Assembly: GCF_000142905.1 (NCBI RefSeq)
Contig: NW_013657678.1
Location: 616,871 to 680,870 of the forward strand
DNA from: Thecamonas trahens ATCC 50062
Lineage: Eukaryota > Apusozoa > Apusomonadida > Apusomonadidae
Direction: 5' to 3'
Length of the DNA stretch: 64,000 bases
The translations under genes were made by a program, and so were the position numbers. The notes beneath the pieces are model-generated. The model was not told where the DNA came from, ran no database searches, and worked only from the letters and a program-made list of their open reading frames with translations. Of the stretch, positions 9,446 through 18,911 are shown piece after piece (position 1 is the stretch's first letter; each line of letters begins with the position of its first letter).

Positions 9446-12400
9446 CTAGATCTGAATGCCCTTGGACGCGCCGTCGATGGCGTCGATCCAGGCCACCATG
9501 TCATCCTTTCCGCCCTCGGCCTGCAAGTAGTAGGTCCGCGCCTCGGTGACGACCTCGAAGACAAAGGTCCGCTTCTTGGTCACGGCTGGGTCACCGCAGA
9601 CCTGCACCATAGCGATCTCGCCGAGCGGGATGGCGCCCTTGATCGGCTTGTTCTTCTTGGGCGCATAGGTGAGAGCCGATGGGGTGATGGTAAACCAGCG
9701 TTTGGTCCAATTGGTCCGTGAGCCGCCGCGCTTGTTGAGGAAACCCTCCTTGCCGATGCCCTTAATGGCGCTGCCCGGGCCCGACGGAGCGGCGGCGGCG
9801 GTGATGGCGATGACCTTTTTGAGGATGACGAGCCAGGAAAACATGATCTCTTGCGTTGGCGCGATAAAGTGGAAGGTGCGATACGGGGTAACGACCTCGA
9901 AGCAGTTGGCCTTGTCCTGGTCCGAGTTTCGTGAGACGCTCGTGACGTCGGCCAGCTGGATCGAGCCCTTGAGTGCCTTGCCCTCCTTGGCGGCGTAGGT
10001 GATCTGCGACGGGGTGAGTGTGACAAACCGCGACGACCACGAGTTCTTGGAGCCCGCGCGCTTTTGTAGTGTCGACGACTTGACGATGGCGTCCGGGTCG
10101 CTGAGGTCGACGGTGACGCCGTCGACAACAAGCTCATTGGATGAAGACGACGGCGCGGCACCGGGCGGCACCGAGCGGCGGGCCGAGGCGCGGGCCTTGT
10201 CCGGGTGCAGAGCCATGTCAAAGGCCTCGAGCCAGTCATTCATCTCGTCCTCGGAGCGGGCCTGGAGCTTGTATGTCCGCTTGGCAGTGGCAATGTCGAT
10301 GCGGAAGAGGCCGTCGACCTGGGCGGCCGAAGTCATGTCGCGGACAAGGATCTCGCGGCGCTGGGCCGAGTTTTTCTTGGGCGCGTAGGTGAGCTTGGAG
10401 GTAGTGAGGACAAAGAAGCGGGTGAGCCAGTTCTGACGCTGACCACCTTGCTTCTGCAGGTAGCCCTTCTTGAGCTCTGAGCGGGCCTTGGCCTCCTGGC
10501 GACGTGCGGCGGCGCGCATGCGGTCTGCACGTTTGATGGCGAGCGCAAGGCAGACGATCCAGTTGTCCATGGTCTCTTCGTTACCGGCATACATGTAAAA
10601 GGTGCGGTATGTGGTGTCGAGCGCAATGCAGTTGGCCTTGCCCGAGCTGGCATCGACGCCGACCTTGGTCATGTCGTCGATCTTGATTCGGCCCTTGACT
10701 GGCTTGTACTTGTGGGCCGAGTAGGTGAGCTCTGTTGGAGTAAGCGCAAAAAAGCGCTGCTCCCATGCGACTCGGATCGACGACCCGCCCTTTTTCATGA
10801 GGTAGCCCTCACAGGTCGCGACCTTGAGCGACGAGCTCCGCGGTGGCGGTGGCGGCGGCGGCTGCAGCGCCACGCCCTGTAGTTCGGCTGGTAGTCCCTC
10901 GACGTAGGCATCGCCGAGCTCGGCGCGAAGTTCGGCCGAGGTCTTGCGCTCGCCAGAGACTGCAGCTCCACCTGCCGGCTCGGCCTCGGGCTCCTTGAGC
11001 TTGGCCTCGGCCTCGGCGAGTGCAGCGCGCTCGGCAGCAGCAGCGGCGGCCTTTTCGTCAAGCGCGGCCAAGCGCTCGGCCTCCTCGGCCTCGGCGGCGG
11101 CACGAGAAGCGGCGGCGGCAGCCTCGGCGGCGGCACGCTCCTCGGCGGCGGCGGCCTCCTTGGCCTTGCGCTCTGCCTCCATGGCTTCGCGCTTCCGCTG
11201 GTCCTGCTCGGCCTGCTCAGCGGCAAGCATGGCGGCCTGTTCGGCCTCGAAGCGCTCACGCTCGAGCCGCTCGGCCTCGAGCCGCTCGGCCTCGAGCCGC
11301 TCACGCTCGAGCCGCTCGGCCTCGAGTCGCTCACGCTCGCGGCGCTCGGCCTCGAGCCGCTCGCGCTCCTTGCGCTCGTACTCGAGGCGGGTGATTTCGA
11401 CGTCGACTCGGGTAAGGCGAGCAGCCTCAAGCGAGGCGAGCTTGTCAGCAGCAGCGGCGGCGAGGGCGGCACGGGCGAGGGCGCCGCGGACCATTCGCTG
11501 GATCTTGACGACCGAAGCCGAGAGCCGCTCCTCGCGGACCATCTCAAGCGAGGTGGAGAGGCCGTCCTTGAGAAAGACCTTGGACTTTCCGATCTGCCAC
11601 TGCAGCGATGCGGGTGCGCCGTCAGGAGTGTCCTCCATATGGGCGAGCGTGCCGGCGGACTCGATGATGGCACGGCACTGGTCCTGAACCGACGCCGGAG
11701 CGGCCGAGGCGTCGAGCAGGAAGCCGAAGCGGGCCAGGAAGTCGTCAAACGGAACCCAGACGGGGTACGCGCGCTTGCGCATCTCGATGGTCTCGAGCAT
11801 GCCCTGGCAGCGAATCTGGCGCATGACAACGGCCGGGTCAAAGGTGTCGGCCAGCTGGGCGTCGTTTGGCTTGATGCAGCGGATAAAGTGCAGGTCGGTG
11901 GCGCCGAGGGTATCCATGAGCGAGTTGAGCGAGGTCATAAACTGCTGCGCGAGGCCGGCGGGGCCCTTGGCGCGGCCGCGGCCGCCACCAGCCGGGACGG
12001 CGGCTGGGGTCGCGAGCGGGGCGTAGACGGCGGCGACTAGTGCGGCAGACGAGGCGGCGACTAGCTCGTTAAACTCGGCAAATGGCGGGTCCTTGTTTTT
12101 CTCGAGGAAGCCGTCGATCTCGTAGGTGACCGGGCCGGCGTAGTGGTTGATGGCAAAGGCCGAGTTGGCAGCCTTGCGGGGCGCGTCGTAGTACGGCGAG
12201 CCGCGGAAAGCGTCGTGCATTTTGGAGAGGAGGTTCGCGTCTGAGCCGCGCGGGACCTTACACTCGTCACGGAGCATGGCGAGGATGCCCGAGTTCTTTT
12301 GCTGGATGAGGTCGAGGCACTCTTGGTTGTCCTTGAACTCGATGGCCTCGACGTTGAGGCCCTCGGCCGAGTACTCTGCGAGCTGGAGCTTAAAGGTGTG

Positions 12401-13828
12401 GGCGACAAAGAGCTGCTGGAGGCGCTCGTTGACAAAGTTGATGAGGAACTGCTCAAACGAGTTGTGCTCAAAGATCTCAAAGCCAAAGATGTCGAGGATG
12501 CCGACGTATGGCCCATCGAGGAGCGGCGTGGCTGAGTCGGCGGACGAGGCGACCGAGGCATTGATTTTGACGACAAGCCAGTCAAAGAGGCGCGAGTAGA
12601 GGGTCTTTGCGGCCGAGCCAGCGGCGATGCGGGCGTCGTTGGGGGTACGCGGCTTGTAGTAGATCGAGTTGCGCGAGACAATGCGACGAGTGGTGAGGGT
12701 CTTGGAGAGCTCGGCTGGGGCAATGCCGAGGAGCTGGGCAATCTCGTTGACGGGCGTCTCGTCGGCCAGCTGACAGCCGTCTGAGCCCGATGGCGTGAAC
12801 TGGACGTTGCCAAAGAGGAGAACGGCCGAGACGACCGAAAAGACAAAGTCAATTTCGTCGGGGACAAGGCCGATGGCGTTAAAGGCGTCCTTGAGCTCGA
12901 TAAAGTCGTCGGCGTCGTTGGCGCCGGGGATGGTGTAGCAGCCCGGATTGAGGTACGCGTACTCGCTCACGTCCTTGAGGAAGAAGCGCTCTTTCTCGGC
13001 AGCAAAGGTACCGGCCAGGAGCTGGTAGAATATGTGGTAGTTGCGCTCGGTACCCGACTGCGAGCAGACGCGCGACTTTTCGAGCAGGTACGTCTCAAAC
13101 GAGGCGCCGGCGATGGAGCCTACCGAGTCAAAGTGGACCTTGATAAACTTGCCGAAACGTGATGAGTTGTTGTTGCGGACGGTCTTGGCGTTGCCAAAGG
13201 CCTCGAGGACCGGGGTGGCGGCGACGATGCGGGTGGCGAGCGGGGCGGGGGCATAGTCCTCCTCGTCCGAGTCGTAGGCCATGTCGGCGGCGTCGTCGTC
13301 GTCGTCGCTGCCGGTGTTCTGCGAGGCGACGCGGGTGGTGTACTCGAGGATGAAGCCGGTGGTACGTGACTTGCCGGCGCCAGACTCGCCCGAGATGACG
13401 ATGCCCTGGGCGCGGCCGGTCGAGGTGGCCTTGCGGTAGGCGCGGTCGGCGACGGCATAGACGTGCGGCTCGGCATCGGCGCGCGAATTGGACTCGAGAA
13501 AGCGGGCAACGGTGGCCGGCCCGTAGAGCGCAGGCATGGCCTTGTACGGGTTGATGGCGAGGAGCGCCGAGCCCATCCAGGCGTAGATGTTGGAGCCGGC
13601 GAGGCGGACACGCGACAGATGCAGCACATCGCCCTCGGAGAGCCGCGGGAGAGTCACCAGGTTCTCGACACCCTCGGGCTCTTCTACCGGGAACGAAGTC
13701 GGGACGATGGCGTCGAGCGGGACCGACGCGGTAGCCGGTGACGGCGACGAAGCGAGGGCAACGTCCATAAACTCGACCGTCGCAGCTGACGAGCCCACGT
13801 TGGCAACTGTGGCAAGAGCCCATACCAT
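9446..13828 (-). CDS. Myosin heavy chain with ER/K-rich helix and four PH domains
   Basis: 1,460 residues from ATG 13826-13828; the frame extends five codons upstream to a GTG, which I do not use. The motor spans about residues 60-760: P-loop GESGAGKS (about 147-154), switch [10 protein letters not shown], and the relay region [16 protein letters not shown]. One IQ-like motif ([15 protein letters not shown]) follows. Then comes a 130-residue helix dense in Glu/Arg with repeated ERLEAER, grading into Ala/Glu. The tail is four PH domains in series, each starting with a glycine-rich KKGG-type turn and a W-x-x-R-[FW]-F core. PH repeats suggest membrane phosphoinositide binding, so this is probably a membrane-directed actin motor. 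No MyTH4-FERM is present, unlike class X. I do not assign a class. Single intact frame. Confidence 0.93.
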   Translation of the reverse strand: MVWALATVANVGSSAATVEFMDVALASSPSPATASVPLDAIVPTSFPVEEPEGVENLVTLPRLSEGDVLHLSRVRLAGSNIYAWMGSALLAINPYKAMPALYGPATVARFLESNSRADAEPHVYAVADRAYRKATSTGRAQGIVISGESGAGKSRTTGFILEYTTRVASQNTGSDDDDDAADMAYDSDEEDYAPAPLATRIVAATPVLEAFGNAKTVRNNNSSRFGKFIKVHFDSVGSIAGASFETYLLEKSRVCSQSGTERNYHIFYQLLAGTFAAEKERFFLKDVSEYAYLNPGCYTIPGANDADDFIELKDAFNAIGLVPDEIDFVFSVVSAVLLFGNVQFTPSGSDGCQLADETPVNEIAQLLGIAPAELSKTLTTRRIVSRNSIYYKPRTPNDARIAAGSAAKTLYSRLFDWLVVKINASVASSADSATPLLDGPYVGILDIFGFEIFEHNSFEQFLINFVNERLQQLFVAHTFKLQLAEYSAEGLNVEAIEFKDNQECLDLIQQKNSGILAMLRDECKVPRGSDANLLSKMHDAFRGSPYYDAPRKAANSAFAINHYAGPVTYEIDGFLEKNKDPPFAEFNELVAASSAALVAAVYAPLATPAAVPAGGGRGRAKGPAGLAQQFMTSLNSLMDTLGATDLHFIRCIKPNDAQLADTFDPAVVMRQIRCQGMLETIEMRKRAYPVWVPFDDFLARFGFLLDASAAPASVQDQCRAIIESAGTLAHMEDTPDGAPASLQWQIGKSKVFLKDGLSTSLEMVREERLSASVVKIQRMVRGALARAALAAAAADKLASLEAARLTRVDVEITRLEYERKERERLEAERRERERLEAERLERERLEAERLEAERLERERFEAEQAAMLAAEQAEQDQRKREAMEAERKAKEAAAAEERAAAEAAAAASRAAAEAEEAERLAALDEKAAAAAAERAALAEAEAKLKEPEAEPAGGAAVSGERKTSAELRAELGDAYVEGLPAELQGVALQPPPPPPPRSSSLKVATCEGYLMKKGGSSIRVAWEQRFFALTPTELTYSAHKYKPVKGRIKIDDMTKVGVDASSGKANCIALDTTYRTFYMYAGNEETMDNWIVCLALAIKRADRMRAAARRQEAKARSELKKGYLQKQGGQRQNWLTRFFVLTTSKLTYAPKKNSAQRREILVRDMTSAAQVDGLFRIDIATAKRTYKLQARSEDEMNDWLEAFDMALHPDKARASARRSVPPGAAPSSSSNELVVDGVTVDLSDPDAIVKSSTLQKRAGSKNSWSSRFVTLTPSQITYAAKEGKALKGSIQLADVTSVSRNSDQDKANCFEVVTPYRTFHFIAPTQEIMFSWLVILKKVIAITAAAAPSGPGSAIKGIGKEGFLNKRGGSRTNWTKRWFTITPSALTYAPKKNKPIKGAIPLGEIAMVQVCGDPAVTKKRTFVFEVVTEARTYYLQAEGGKDDMVAWIDAIDGASKGIQI
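11240..11375 (-). repeat. Short tandem coding repeat (ERLEAER helix)
   Basis: In the myosin gene, 9- and 18-bp units (plus-strand CTCGAGCCGCTCGGC variants) repeat about a dozen times and encode ERLEAER/ERLERER. The alternating runs of Glu and Arg fit a single stable alpha helix acting as a lever extension, as in myosin VI and X. Confidence 0.8.
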
Positions 13829-14099
13829 CGTGTCTGAGGGCACCCAGACACGATCACCCTACGGATATAGCGTGGGCGAGAAAGGCGGGCGGGCGGGCGG
13901 AGTGGGCGCATGGCGCACATTCCGGCGAAGCGATGACCAAGCGAGACGGGCAGGTGCGACGGCATGTTGGTATGCAGACCACCAAATCGCCACGCACGGG
14001 TACCCAAATGATGTAGCATGTGTATAGTGAGTATATGTATATACCTGGTGAGTATGAGCATGTATGGGTATGTAGAACTACCTGTAGCCGCCATGGTGT

Positions 14100-14115
14100 C
14101 CCCCCCCCCCCCCCC
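14100..14115. repeat. Poly-C run (C16)
   Basis: Sixteen consecutive C on the plus strand. It is paired at 115 bp distance with a G18 run, so the two could fold on each other in single-stranded DNA or RNA. Confidence 0.95.
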
Positions 14116-14230
14116 TCCCTCCCCGACAACCAATACCTCTGTTTGCCATGTCTCCACCCACCTGCAGCACCGGGTGACCACGAGAAGAGAGACGAGGAGG
14201 ACAAGGAGGACAAGGAGGACGAGGGGGGCA

Positions 14231-14248
14231 GGGGGGGGGGGGGGGGGG
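14231..14248. repeat. Poly-G run (G18)
   Basis: Eighteen consecutive G on the plus strand, complementary to the C16 run at 14100-14115. Run lengths in a draft assembly are uncertain. Confidence 0.95.
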
Positions 14249-14378
14249 TCTCTATGAAGTGGTATTGGCTATGTACTCGTTGGCATGGTGATGGGGTGAT
14301 TGTGTAGAATCTGTGATTACGTACCGTCTCGAGATGTGCTGCCATGGGTGCGGGCGTCGACAGTCTGGAGGAGACGAA

Positions 14379-14522
14379 TGGTTGGGTTGGGTTGGTTGGG
14401 TTGGGTGATTGGTTGGGTTGGGTTGGTTGGGTTGGGTGATTGGTTGGGTTGGGTTGGTTGGGTTGGGTGATTGGTTGGGTTGGGTTGAGTGGGTTGGTTG
14501 GTTGGTTGGTTGGTTGGTTGGC
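14379..14522. repeat. 31-bp TTGGG-type minisatellite
   Basis: GTGATTGG recurs at about 14405, 14436 and 14467 (31-bp period), each unit built from TTGGG/TTGG words, ending in a (GGTT)n tail at about 14491-14520. It lies 75 bp upstream of the start codon at 14598. Confidence 0.9.
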
Positions 14523-14597
14523 CGGTTGGCCAGTGGCTTGGCTGGTTGGCTGGTGGCTTCCTCTCGCCAGCGGCTTTGCAACCTCTCTTCTCAAAAA

Positions 14598-15512
14598 ATG
14601 TCAGCTGCCCCGCCGTCGTACACACCTAGCGGGCCACCACCTGGCCAGCAGGGCTACGGAGCCCCGCCCTCGTACCACCAGCACCAAGTGCCTGCACCAT
14701 ACGCACCTTCACACCCTCAAGGAGGTGGCGGGTATGGTCCGGCGCCTACCACCAACAGCGGTGGTCACTATGGACAACCGCCGCCTGGCCAGCCGTACGG
14801 CGTTACGCAACACGGAGCAGCAGCAGGCTACGGCCATCATCAGACGCCAGCCAATCATGGCAATCCTTATGCTCAGCAAGGTCATCCCAATGGTGGCGCC
14901 GGTGGCGTCCATGGCTACTCGAACGGACAGCAGAATGGTGGTCATCCTCGCAAGTACGAACGTGGCTGCTATCGCCCCGGTTGCTCCTCAAAGCTGCCGA
15001 CCTTCCAGATCACCGTCTGCTGCGCCTGCCTTGAGGATCCGGTCACGTTCTGCACCGCTGTGCCGACCTGCTTCTGCCAAAACTACAATCAGCGTTTTGA
15101 GATTCTTCGGAGAACTGGCTTTGAGTACGAGTACCTTGGAGGTGCGCTCCGTGGGCCGTGCTGCTGCATGTGCGAGCCGCTGGCTGACTGCATGGAGGAC
15201 GATCCGAGCTGCGGCATGCTCTGTGAGGTCATCTGCTGCCATCCGTGCGCGGTTCAGGTCACCCGCGGCATGGTTGCTTACCACTACAACCTCCGCGACC
15301 GCTGCTGCCTCGACTGTGGTATCTTTGCCGACTTTGGCGACGGCGACTCGTTTGCTAGCGAGGTTATCAGCTTTCTGTACAACTCGGCCGTCTCGGCCTG
15401 CTACATCACGGCAAACGCGTACGAGTTTCGTTACCAGGACTCGCTTCAGAACAAGCGCCCACCAGCAAATCAGCCACCGGCGTGGGGCCCGGGAGCGCAG
15501 GCGCACCGGTAG
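14598..15512 (+). CDS. Cys-rich PLAC8-like protein with Pro/Gly/Tyr-rich N-terminus
   Basis: 304 residues from ATG 14598, preceded by an A-rich context (TCAAAAAATG). The frame is open upstream only through the TTGGG minisatellite, so I reject a longer start. Residues 1-115 are a low-complexity Pro/Gly/Gln/His/Tyr region with repeated GYG and PPG words. Residues about 120-275 hold at least twenty Cys, with clusters such as VCCACLEDPVTFC, GPCCCMCEPLADC and CEVICCHPCAVQV, ending in CCLDCGIFADFG. The spacing resembles PLAC8/DUF614 proteins, which are small Cys-rich membrane-associated proteins, but it is not a clear match, so function is open. It converges on the mitochondrial carrier gene with only 20 bp between the stop codons. 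Confidence 0.82.
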   Translation: MSAAPPSYTPSGPPPGQQGYGAPPSYHQHQVPAPYAPSHPQGGGGYGPAPTTNSGGHYGQPPPGQPYGVTQHGAAAGYGHHQTPANHGNPYAQQGHPNGGAGGVHGYSNGQQNGGHPRKYERGCYRPGCSSKLPTFQITVCCACLEDPVTFCTAVPTCFCQNYNQRFEILRRTGFEYEYLGGALRGPCCCMCEPLADCMEDDPSCGMLCEVICCHPCAVQVTRGMVAYHYNLRDRCCLDCGIFADFGDGDSFASEVISFLYNSAVSACYITANAYEFRYQDSLQNKRPPANQPPAWGPGAQAHR

Positions 15513-15532
15513 CGCCCACGCAGCCGCTGCAG

Positions 15533-16942
15533 CTAGTTGTCGTCGAGGCGGCGGACAACTTGCTCGTATACGAACCACGAGAGCGCAGCCGATGGGGTGC
15601 CCTTGAGCAGATTGGCACCCAGACCGCGGTAAAGACCGGTAACACCGTGGCGGGCAGCGATTTTGCGGCCGCAGTCAAGCATGCCCGAGTACTTTGCGTC
15701 GACGCCGGGCATGCCCTGAGCCTGGAGACGTGTGCGGGTGACTTGGGCGGGGTAGGCTGCGATCTGGCCGGCGGTGGACGAGAGCATGCCGCAGGCGAGG
15801 ACGACTGCCGCACCGGGCTCCGAGTCGTGGAACCGCGTGGCGTAGAGCTCCTTGAGGTACGAGTAGGTGACAAAGTCAATGCCGACGTAGGGGACGACGC
15901 CGACGAGCGAGGGGCCGAGGCCGGCGTAGACGCCAGAAATGCCCGAGGCGCGGAAGGTCTTGGCGAGGCAGTCGATGATGCCGGTGTACGAGCCCGGCTT
16001 GGAGATGGCAAGCCGGGTCTTGGCAACTTCCATGGGGTAGATGGCGACAGTGGAGGCGACGCCGGCGAGTGCGCCCGAGGTAAAGCGCTCGGCCACAGAG
16101 ATGTTGCGCGGGTCCGAAGCGACGAGGGCCTTGATCTGCGAAAAGAAGAAAAAGCGCGCGGCAGTCTCGGGCCCTACCTTGAGCACGTTGACGCCATTGC
16201 CGCGCCAGTACGCGCGAAGGCCGCCTTCGGCGTAGATGGCGGTCATGGTGGCGCGGATGCCGCCGCCGGGCGGGACTCCGCCAGCGGACCCAGCCTGCAG
16301 CATGACCTTGATGCGGTCAGCGGGTGCAGTAGCAGTGCGCGAGACCGCGCCCGCGCACGCGCCCGCCACCAGCGTCTTCCACGGCGGGCGCGGGAGCGCG
16401 TCGAGGTCGTCGGGCATGCTCAGCGACTCGCCGATGTCGATGGCCGCCGACTTTGCCCAGTACTCAAAGCAGGCGCGGACGTTCGAGGCCGGCAGCATCA
16501 TGAGAAAGTCGCGGAACTCATCAAAGGTAATGCGACCGTCGTGGTTAGCATCCATGCGCTCGAGCAGGGCTGAGATGTCAGCATCAGAGGCCTTGAGGCC
16601 GAGCGACTCGAGACCGCGGCGGAGCTCGGCAACGTCGAGCGCGCCAGAGTCATCGGTGTCGAGCTGGTCAAAGACGGCCGCCATGGCAGCAGTCCGACGG
16701 GCGGCAAAGGCGACAAACTCTGCATACGATATGACGCCATCAGAGTTTGCATCGGCCGAGTTGAACACCTCATCGACGGCCCTGTCGGTGACTGGGATGC
16801 CAAGCGAGCGCATGCCGACGGCAAACTCCTTGCGGTCGAGCGAGCCGTTGCCATCCGTGTCGAGGCGCTCAAACGCTGCCCGGATGGCCTGGTCCTCCAA
16901 TCGTCCTCTGCGCCAAGTCTCTGACGTCGACGGTGTTGCCAT
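15533..16942 (-). CDS. EF-hand mitochondrial carrier, SCaMC/ATP-Mg-Pi type
   Basis: 469 residues from ATG 16940-16942; an upstream GTG at 16969 is not used. The N-terminal third has four EF-hands with good loops (DTDGNGSLDRKEF, DANSDGVISYAEF, DTDDSGALDVAEL, DANHDGRITFDEF). After an amphipathic linker come three mitochondrial-carrier repeats with signatures PADRIK, PMEVAKTR and PAQVTRTR. This layout is that of SLC25A24/25 (SCaMC), Ca2+-gated ATP-Mg/phosphate exchangers of the inner mitochondrial membrane. The third signature has Gln-Val where relatives usually have Leu-Ala. Divergent from BCAT, with which it may share the iterated palindrome region. Confidence 0.92.
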   Translation of the reverse strand: MATPSTSETWRRGRLEDQAIRAAFERLDTDGNGSLDRKEFAVGMRSLGIPVTDRAVDEVFNSADANSDGVISYAEFVAFAARRTAAMAAVFDQLDTDDSGALDVAELRRGLESLGLKASDADISALLERMDANHDGRITFDEFRDFLMMLPASNVRACFEYWAKSAAIDIGESLSMPDDLDALPRPPWKTLVAGACAGAVSRTATAPADRIKVMLQAGSAGGVPPGGGIRATMTAIYAEGGLRAYWRGNGVNVLKVGPETAARFFFFSQIKALVASDPRNISVAERFTSGALAGVASTVAIYPMEVAKTRLAISKPGSYTGIIDCLAKTFRASGISGVYAGLGPSLVGVVPYVGIDFVTYSYLKELYATRFHDSEPGAAVVLACGMLSSTAGQIAAYPAQVTRTRLQAQGMPGVDAKYSGMLDCGRKIAARHGVTGLYRGLGANLLKGTPSAALSWFVYEQVVRRLDDN

Positions 16943-17080
16943 TGCTGCCTGCTGCTCTCTCCCGTCCACCTCTCGGTTGGCTACGCGTGGAGTGCTGCTG
17001 GCGCACCTGACGATGTCTCACTGGCTTGGTTTGGTTTGTTCGGCGTCTGCTCGGCCACAACGATTGGTTTTGCCACAAAC

Positions 17081-17258
17081 CCAACAAACAATCGTTAACG
17101 ATTAACTCCCCAACATACAATCGTTGATGATTAACTCCCCCAACAAACAATCTTTAATGATTAACTCCCCCAACAATCAATCGTTAACGATCACTCCCCC
17201 AACAAACAATCATTAACGATCACTCCCCCAACAAACAATCGTCAACGATCACTCCCCC
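17081..17258. repeat. Six 30-bp tandem repeats with palindromic core
   Basis: Units start at about 17081, 17111, 17141, 17171, 17201 and 17230. The consensus is CAACAAACAAT followed by CGTTAACGATT and ACTCCCC. The first copy carries a perfect 14-bp palindrome (AATCGTTAACGATT, 17090-17103); others differ by one to three bases. They look like clustered binding sites for a dimeric factor, though a neutral minisatellite is possible. Confidence 0.9.
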
Positions 17259-17431
17259 CCCTCCCCCCCCCCTCCCCCCTCCGCCTCCACCTTCCCAACC
17301 CCACCGCATTCCCCACACGTCTCCACTGTCCCCCCATCCCCCCCACCCCCAACCCTCCACCCCCCTGTGTACTGAACACTACTGGTTGCTGAAACAAGTA
17401 CGCCCCCCTCCCCCTCCTCCCCCCCCCTCCC

Positions 17432-17531
17432 NNNNNNNNNNNNNNNNNNNNNNNNNNNNNNNNNNNNNNNNNNNNNNNNNNNNNNNNNNNNNNNNNNNNN
17501 NNNNNNNNNNNNNNNNNNNNNNNNNNNNNNN
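17432..17531. other. Assembly gap (100 N)
   Basis: Exactly 100 N inside a C/CT-rich tract. The round size suggests a placeholder, so the true distance between the carrier and BCAT genes is unknown. Confidence 0.99.
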
Positions 17532-17637
17532 CACCACCTCTCCCACCCTACCCCCTCCCCCTCCCCTTCCCCCCTCCCCCCTTCAACACACAGTCCTCCC
17601 AGCGCGACAGCCGCGTCAAAAACGCCACCGCATGCAC

Positions 17638-17649
17638 CACGTGACTCAC
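17638..17649 (+). promoter_or_regulatory. CACGTGACTCAC element
   Basis: An E-box (CACGTG) overlapping TGACTCA, 10 bp upstream of the BCAT start. The core CGTGACTCAC recurs at 59332-59341, 24 bp upstream of the USP start. In yeast, TGACTCA is the Gcn4 site and BCAT genes are Gcn4 targets; a role here is inference. Confidence 0.4.
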
Positions 17650-17659
17650 AGGGAAAATC

Positions 17660-18877
17660 ATGGGCAAACACGACTTGCGTGTCTTGCAACCAAAATTATA
17701 CGCACCAGTGCTGCGGTCTCTGTCGAACGTTGTCGCGCCGCGTGCGCTCGCGCGGATGTTTGCGGCTGGCCCGGACATGTCCAAGCTGAAGGTGACCAAG
17801 ACGACAACGCCGCGGGAGAAGCTCCCGGCTGAGGAGCTTGTCTTTGGCGCCAACTTTGCCGATCACATGCTCGAGATTGACTGGACGGCGGCCGAGGGGT
17901 GGAAGGACCCGGTCATCCGCCCGTACGGCCCGTTTGACATCGACCCGTCGGCCTCGTGCTACCACTATGGCGGCGTGTGCTTTGAAGGCCTCAAGGCGTA
18001 CATCGACGACGACGGCTGTGCCCGCCTCTTCCGCCCGGACATGAACATGGCACGGTTCTCGCGGTCGTCGACTCGCCTCGGCCTGCCTGACTTTGACCAG
18101 GACGCCGTGCTCGAGGGCATCAAGGAGCTGGTCCGCCTCGACAAGGACTGGATCCCGCGCAAGCCGGGGTACTCGCTCTACCTCCGCCCCACCGCCATCG
18201 CCACCCAGGAGTCACTCGGCGTCGGCGCGCCGTCGGCCTCCAAGCTTTTTGTCATCACCTCGCCGGTCGGCCCGTATTACAAGTCCGGTTTTGCGCCCGT
18301 CCGCCTCCTCGCCGACGAGCACCACGTCCGCGCCTGGCCCGGTGGCATCGGCTACACCAAGGCCGGCGGCAACTACGCCCCGACCGTCGTCCCGCAGAAG
18401 AAGGCCAACGATGCCGGCTACGCCCAGGTCATGTGGCTCTTTGGCGAGACCGGCCAGGTCACCGAGGTCGGTACCATGAACATGTTTGTCCTCTGGCACA
18501 ACACCGCCGGCGAGCTCGAGCTCGTCACCCCGCCGCTCGACGACGGCACCATCCTTCCGGGTGTCACTCGCGACTCGATCCTGCACCTCGTCCGCTCCCG
18601 CGGCGACGTCAAGGTCTCCGAGGCTCCGTTTACCATCTACCAGATGATCGACGCCATCGCCGACGGTCGCATGGTCGAGGCCTTTGGCGCCGGCACCGCT
18701 TGCATCGTCTCGCCCATCGAGGGCTTCAACTTTAAGGGCGTCGACTACGACATCCCGCTCTCTGCTGACGCCTCCAAGCGCGCCGGCGACCTCACCCACG
18801 AGCTCGCCGAGGAGCTTATGGGCATCCAGTACGGCCGCATCGAGGGTCCGCCCGGCTGGTCCGTCAAGCTCGACTAG
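17660..18877 (+). CDS. BCAT: Branched-chain amino acid aminotransferase
   Basis: 405 residues from ATG 17660. Fold type IV PLP enzyme: the Schiff-base Lys is in IGYTKAGGNYAP, and EVGTMNMF and the GTAC stretch near the C-terminus match BCAT signatures. Residues 1-40 are basic and hydroxylated without acidic runs, which suits a mitochondrial targeting peptide. It transfers the amino group between Leu/Ile/Val and 2-oxoglutarate. Length is normal for eukaryotic BCAT with a presequence. The next gene converges on it; that gene's intact frame would overlap BCAT antisense by 665 bp, which I attribute to a frame break in the neighbour and not to real overlap. Confidence 0.95.
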   Translation: MGKHDLRVLQPKLYAPVLRSLSNVVAPRALARMFAAGPDMSKLKVTKTTTPREKLPAEELVFGANFADHMLEIDWTAAEGWKDPVIRPYGPFDIDPSASCYHYGGVCFEGLKAYIDDDGCARLFRPDMNMARFSRSSTRLGLPDFDQDAVLEGIKELVRLDKDWIPRKPGYSLYLRPTAIATQESLGVGAPSASKLFVITSPVGPYYKSGFAPVRLLADEHHVRAWPGGIGYTKAGGNYAPTVVPQKKANDAGYAQVMWLFGETGQVTEVGTMNMFVLWHNTAGELELVTPPLDDGTILPGVTRDSILHLVRSRGDVKVSEAPFTIYQMIDAIADGRMVEAFGAGTACIVSPIEGFNFKGVDYDIPLSADASKRAGDLTHELAEELMGIQYGRIEGPPGWSVKLD

Positions 18878-18911
18878 GTCCACACAGCGTGCGCCTCGCC
18901 GTCCCAAACAA

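Larger units (their letters stand above)
13829..14597. promoter_or_regulatory. Divergent intergenic region with C/G tracts and a minisatellite
   Basis: 769 bp between the myosin start (minus) and the Cys-rich protein start (plus). It contains a C16 run at 14100-14115, a G18 run at 14231-14248, a GA-rich segment between them, and a TTGGG-type minisatellite at 14379-14522. No gene seen; presumed bidirectional promoter. Confidence 0.6.
16943..17659. promoter_or_regulatory. Divergent promoter region carrier/BCAT
   Basis: 717 bp between two divergent, probably mitochondrial-protein genes. It contains six 30-bp repeats with palindromic cores (17081-17258), then C/CT-rich sequence interrupted by the assembly gap. 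Close to the BCAT ATG, CACGTGACTCAC (17638-17649) overlaps an E-box with a Gcn4/AP-1-type TGACTCA. Confidence 0.7.

Noticed and set aside
10944-11687. Ser/Ala-rich plus-strand frame of 247 codons
   Set aside because: Reverse of the ER/K helix repeat of the myosin gene; repeats create long open frames on the other strand.
13829-13843. Five-codon upstream extension of the myosin
   Set aside because: Starts with GTG; a nuclear eukaryotic gene should start at the ATG 13826-13828.
14409-14597. Longer N-terminus for the PLAC8-like protein (VGLGWLGW repeats)
   Set aside because: It is only the translation of the TTGGG minisatellite; ATG 14598 has a better context.
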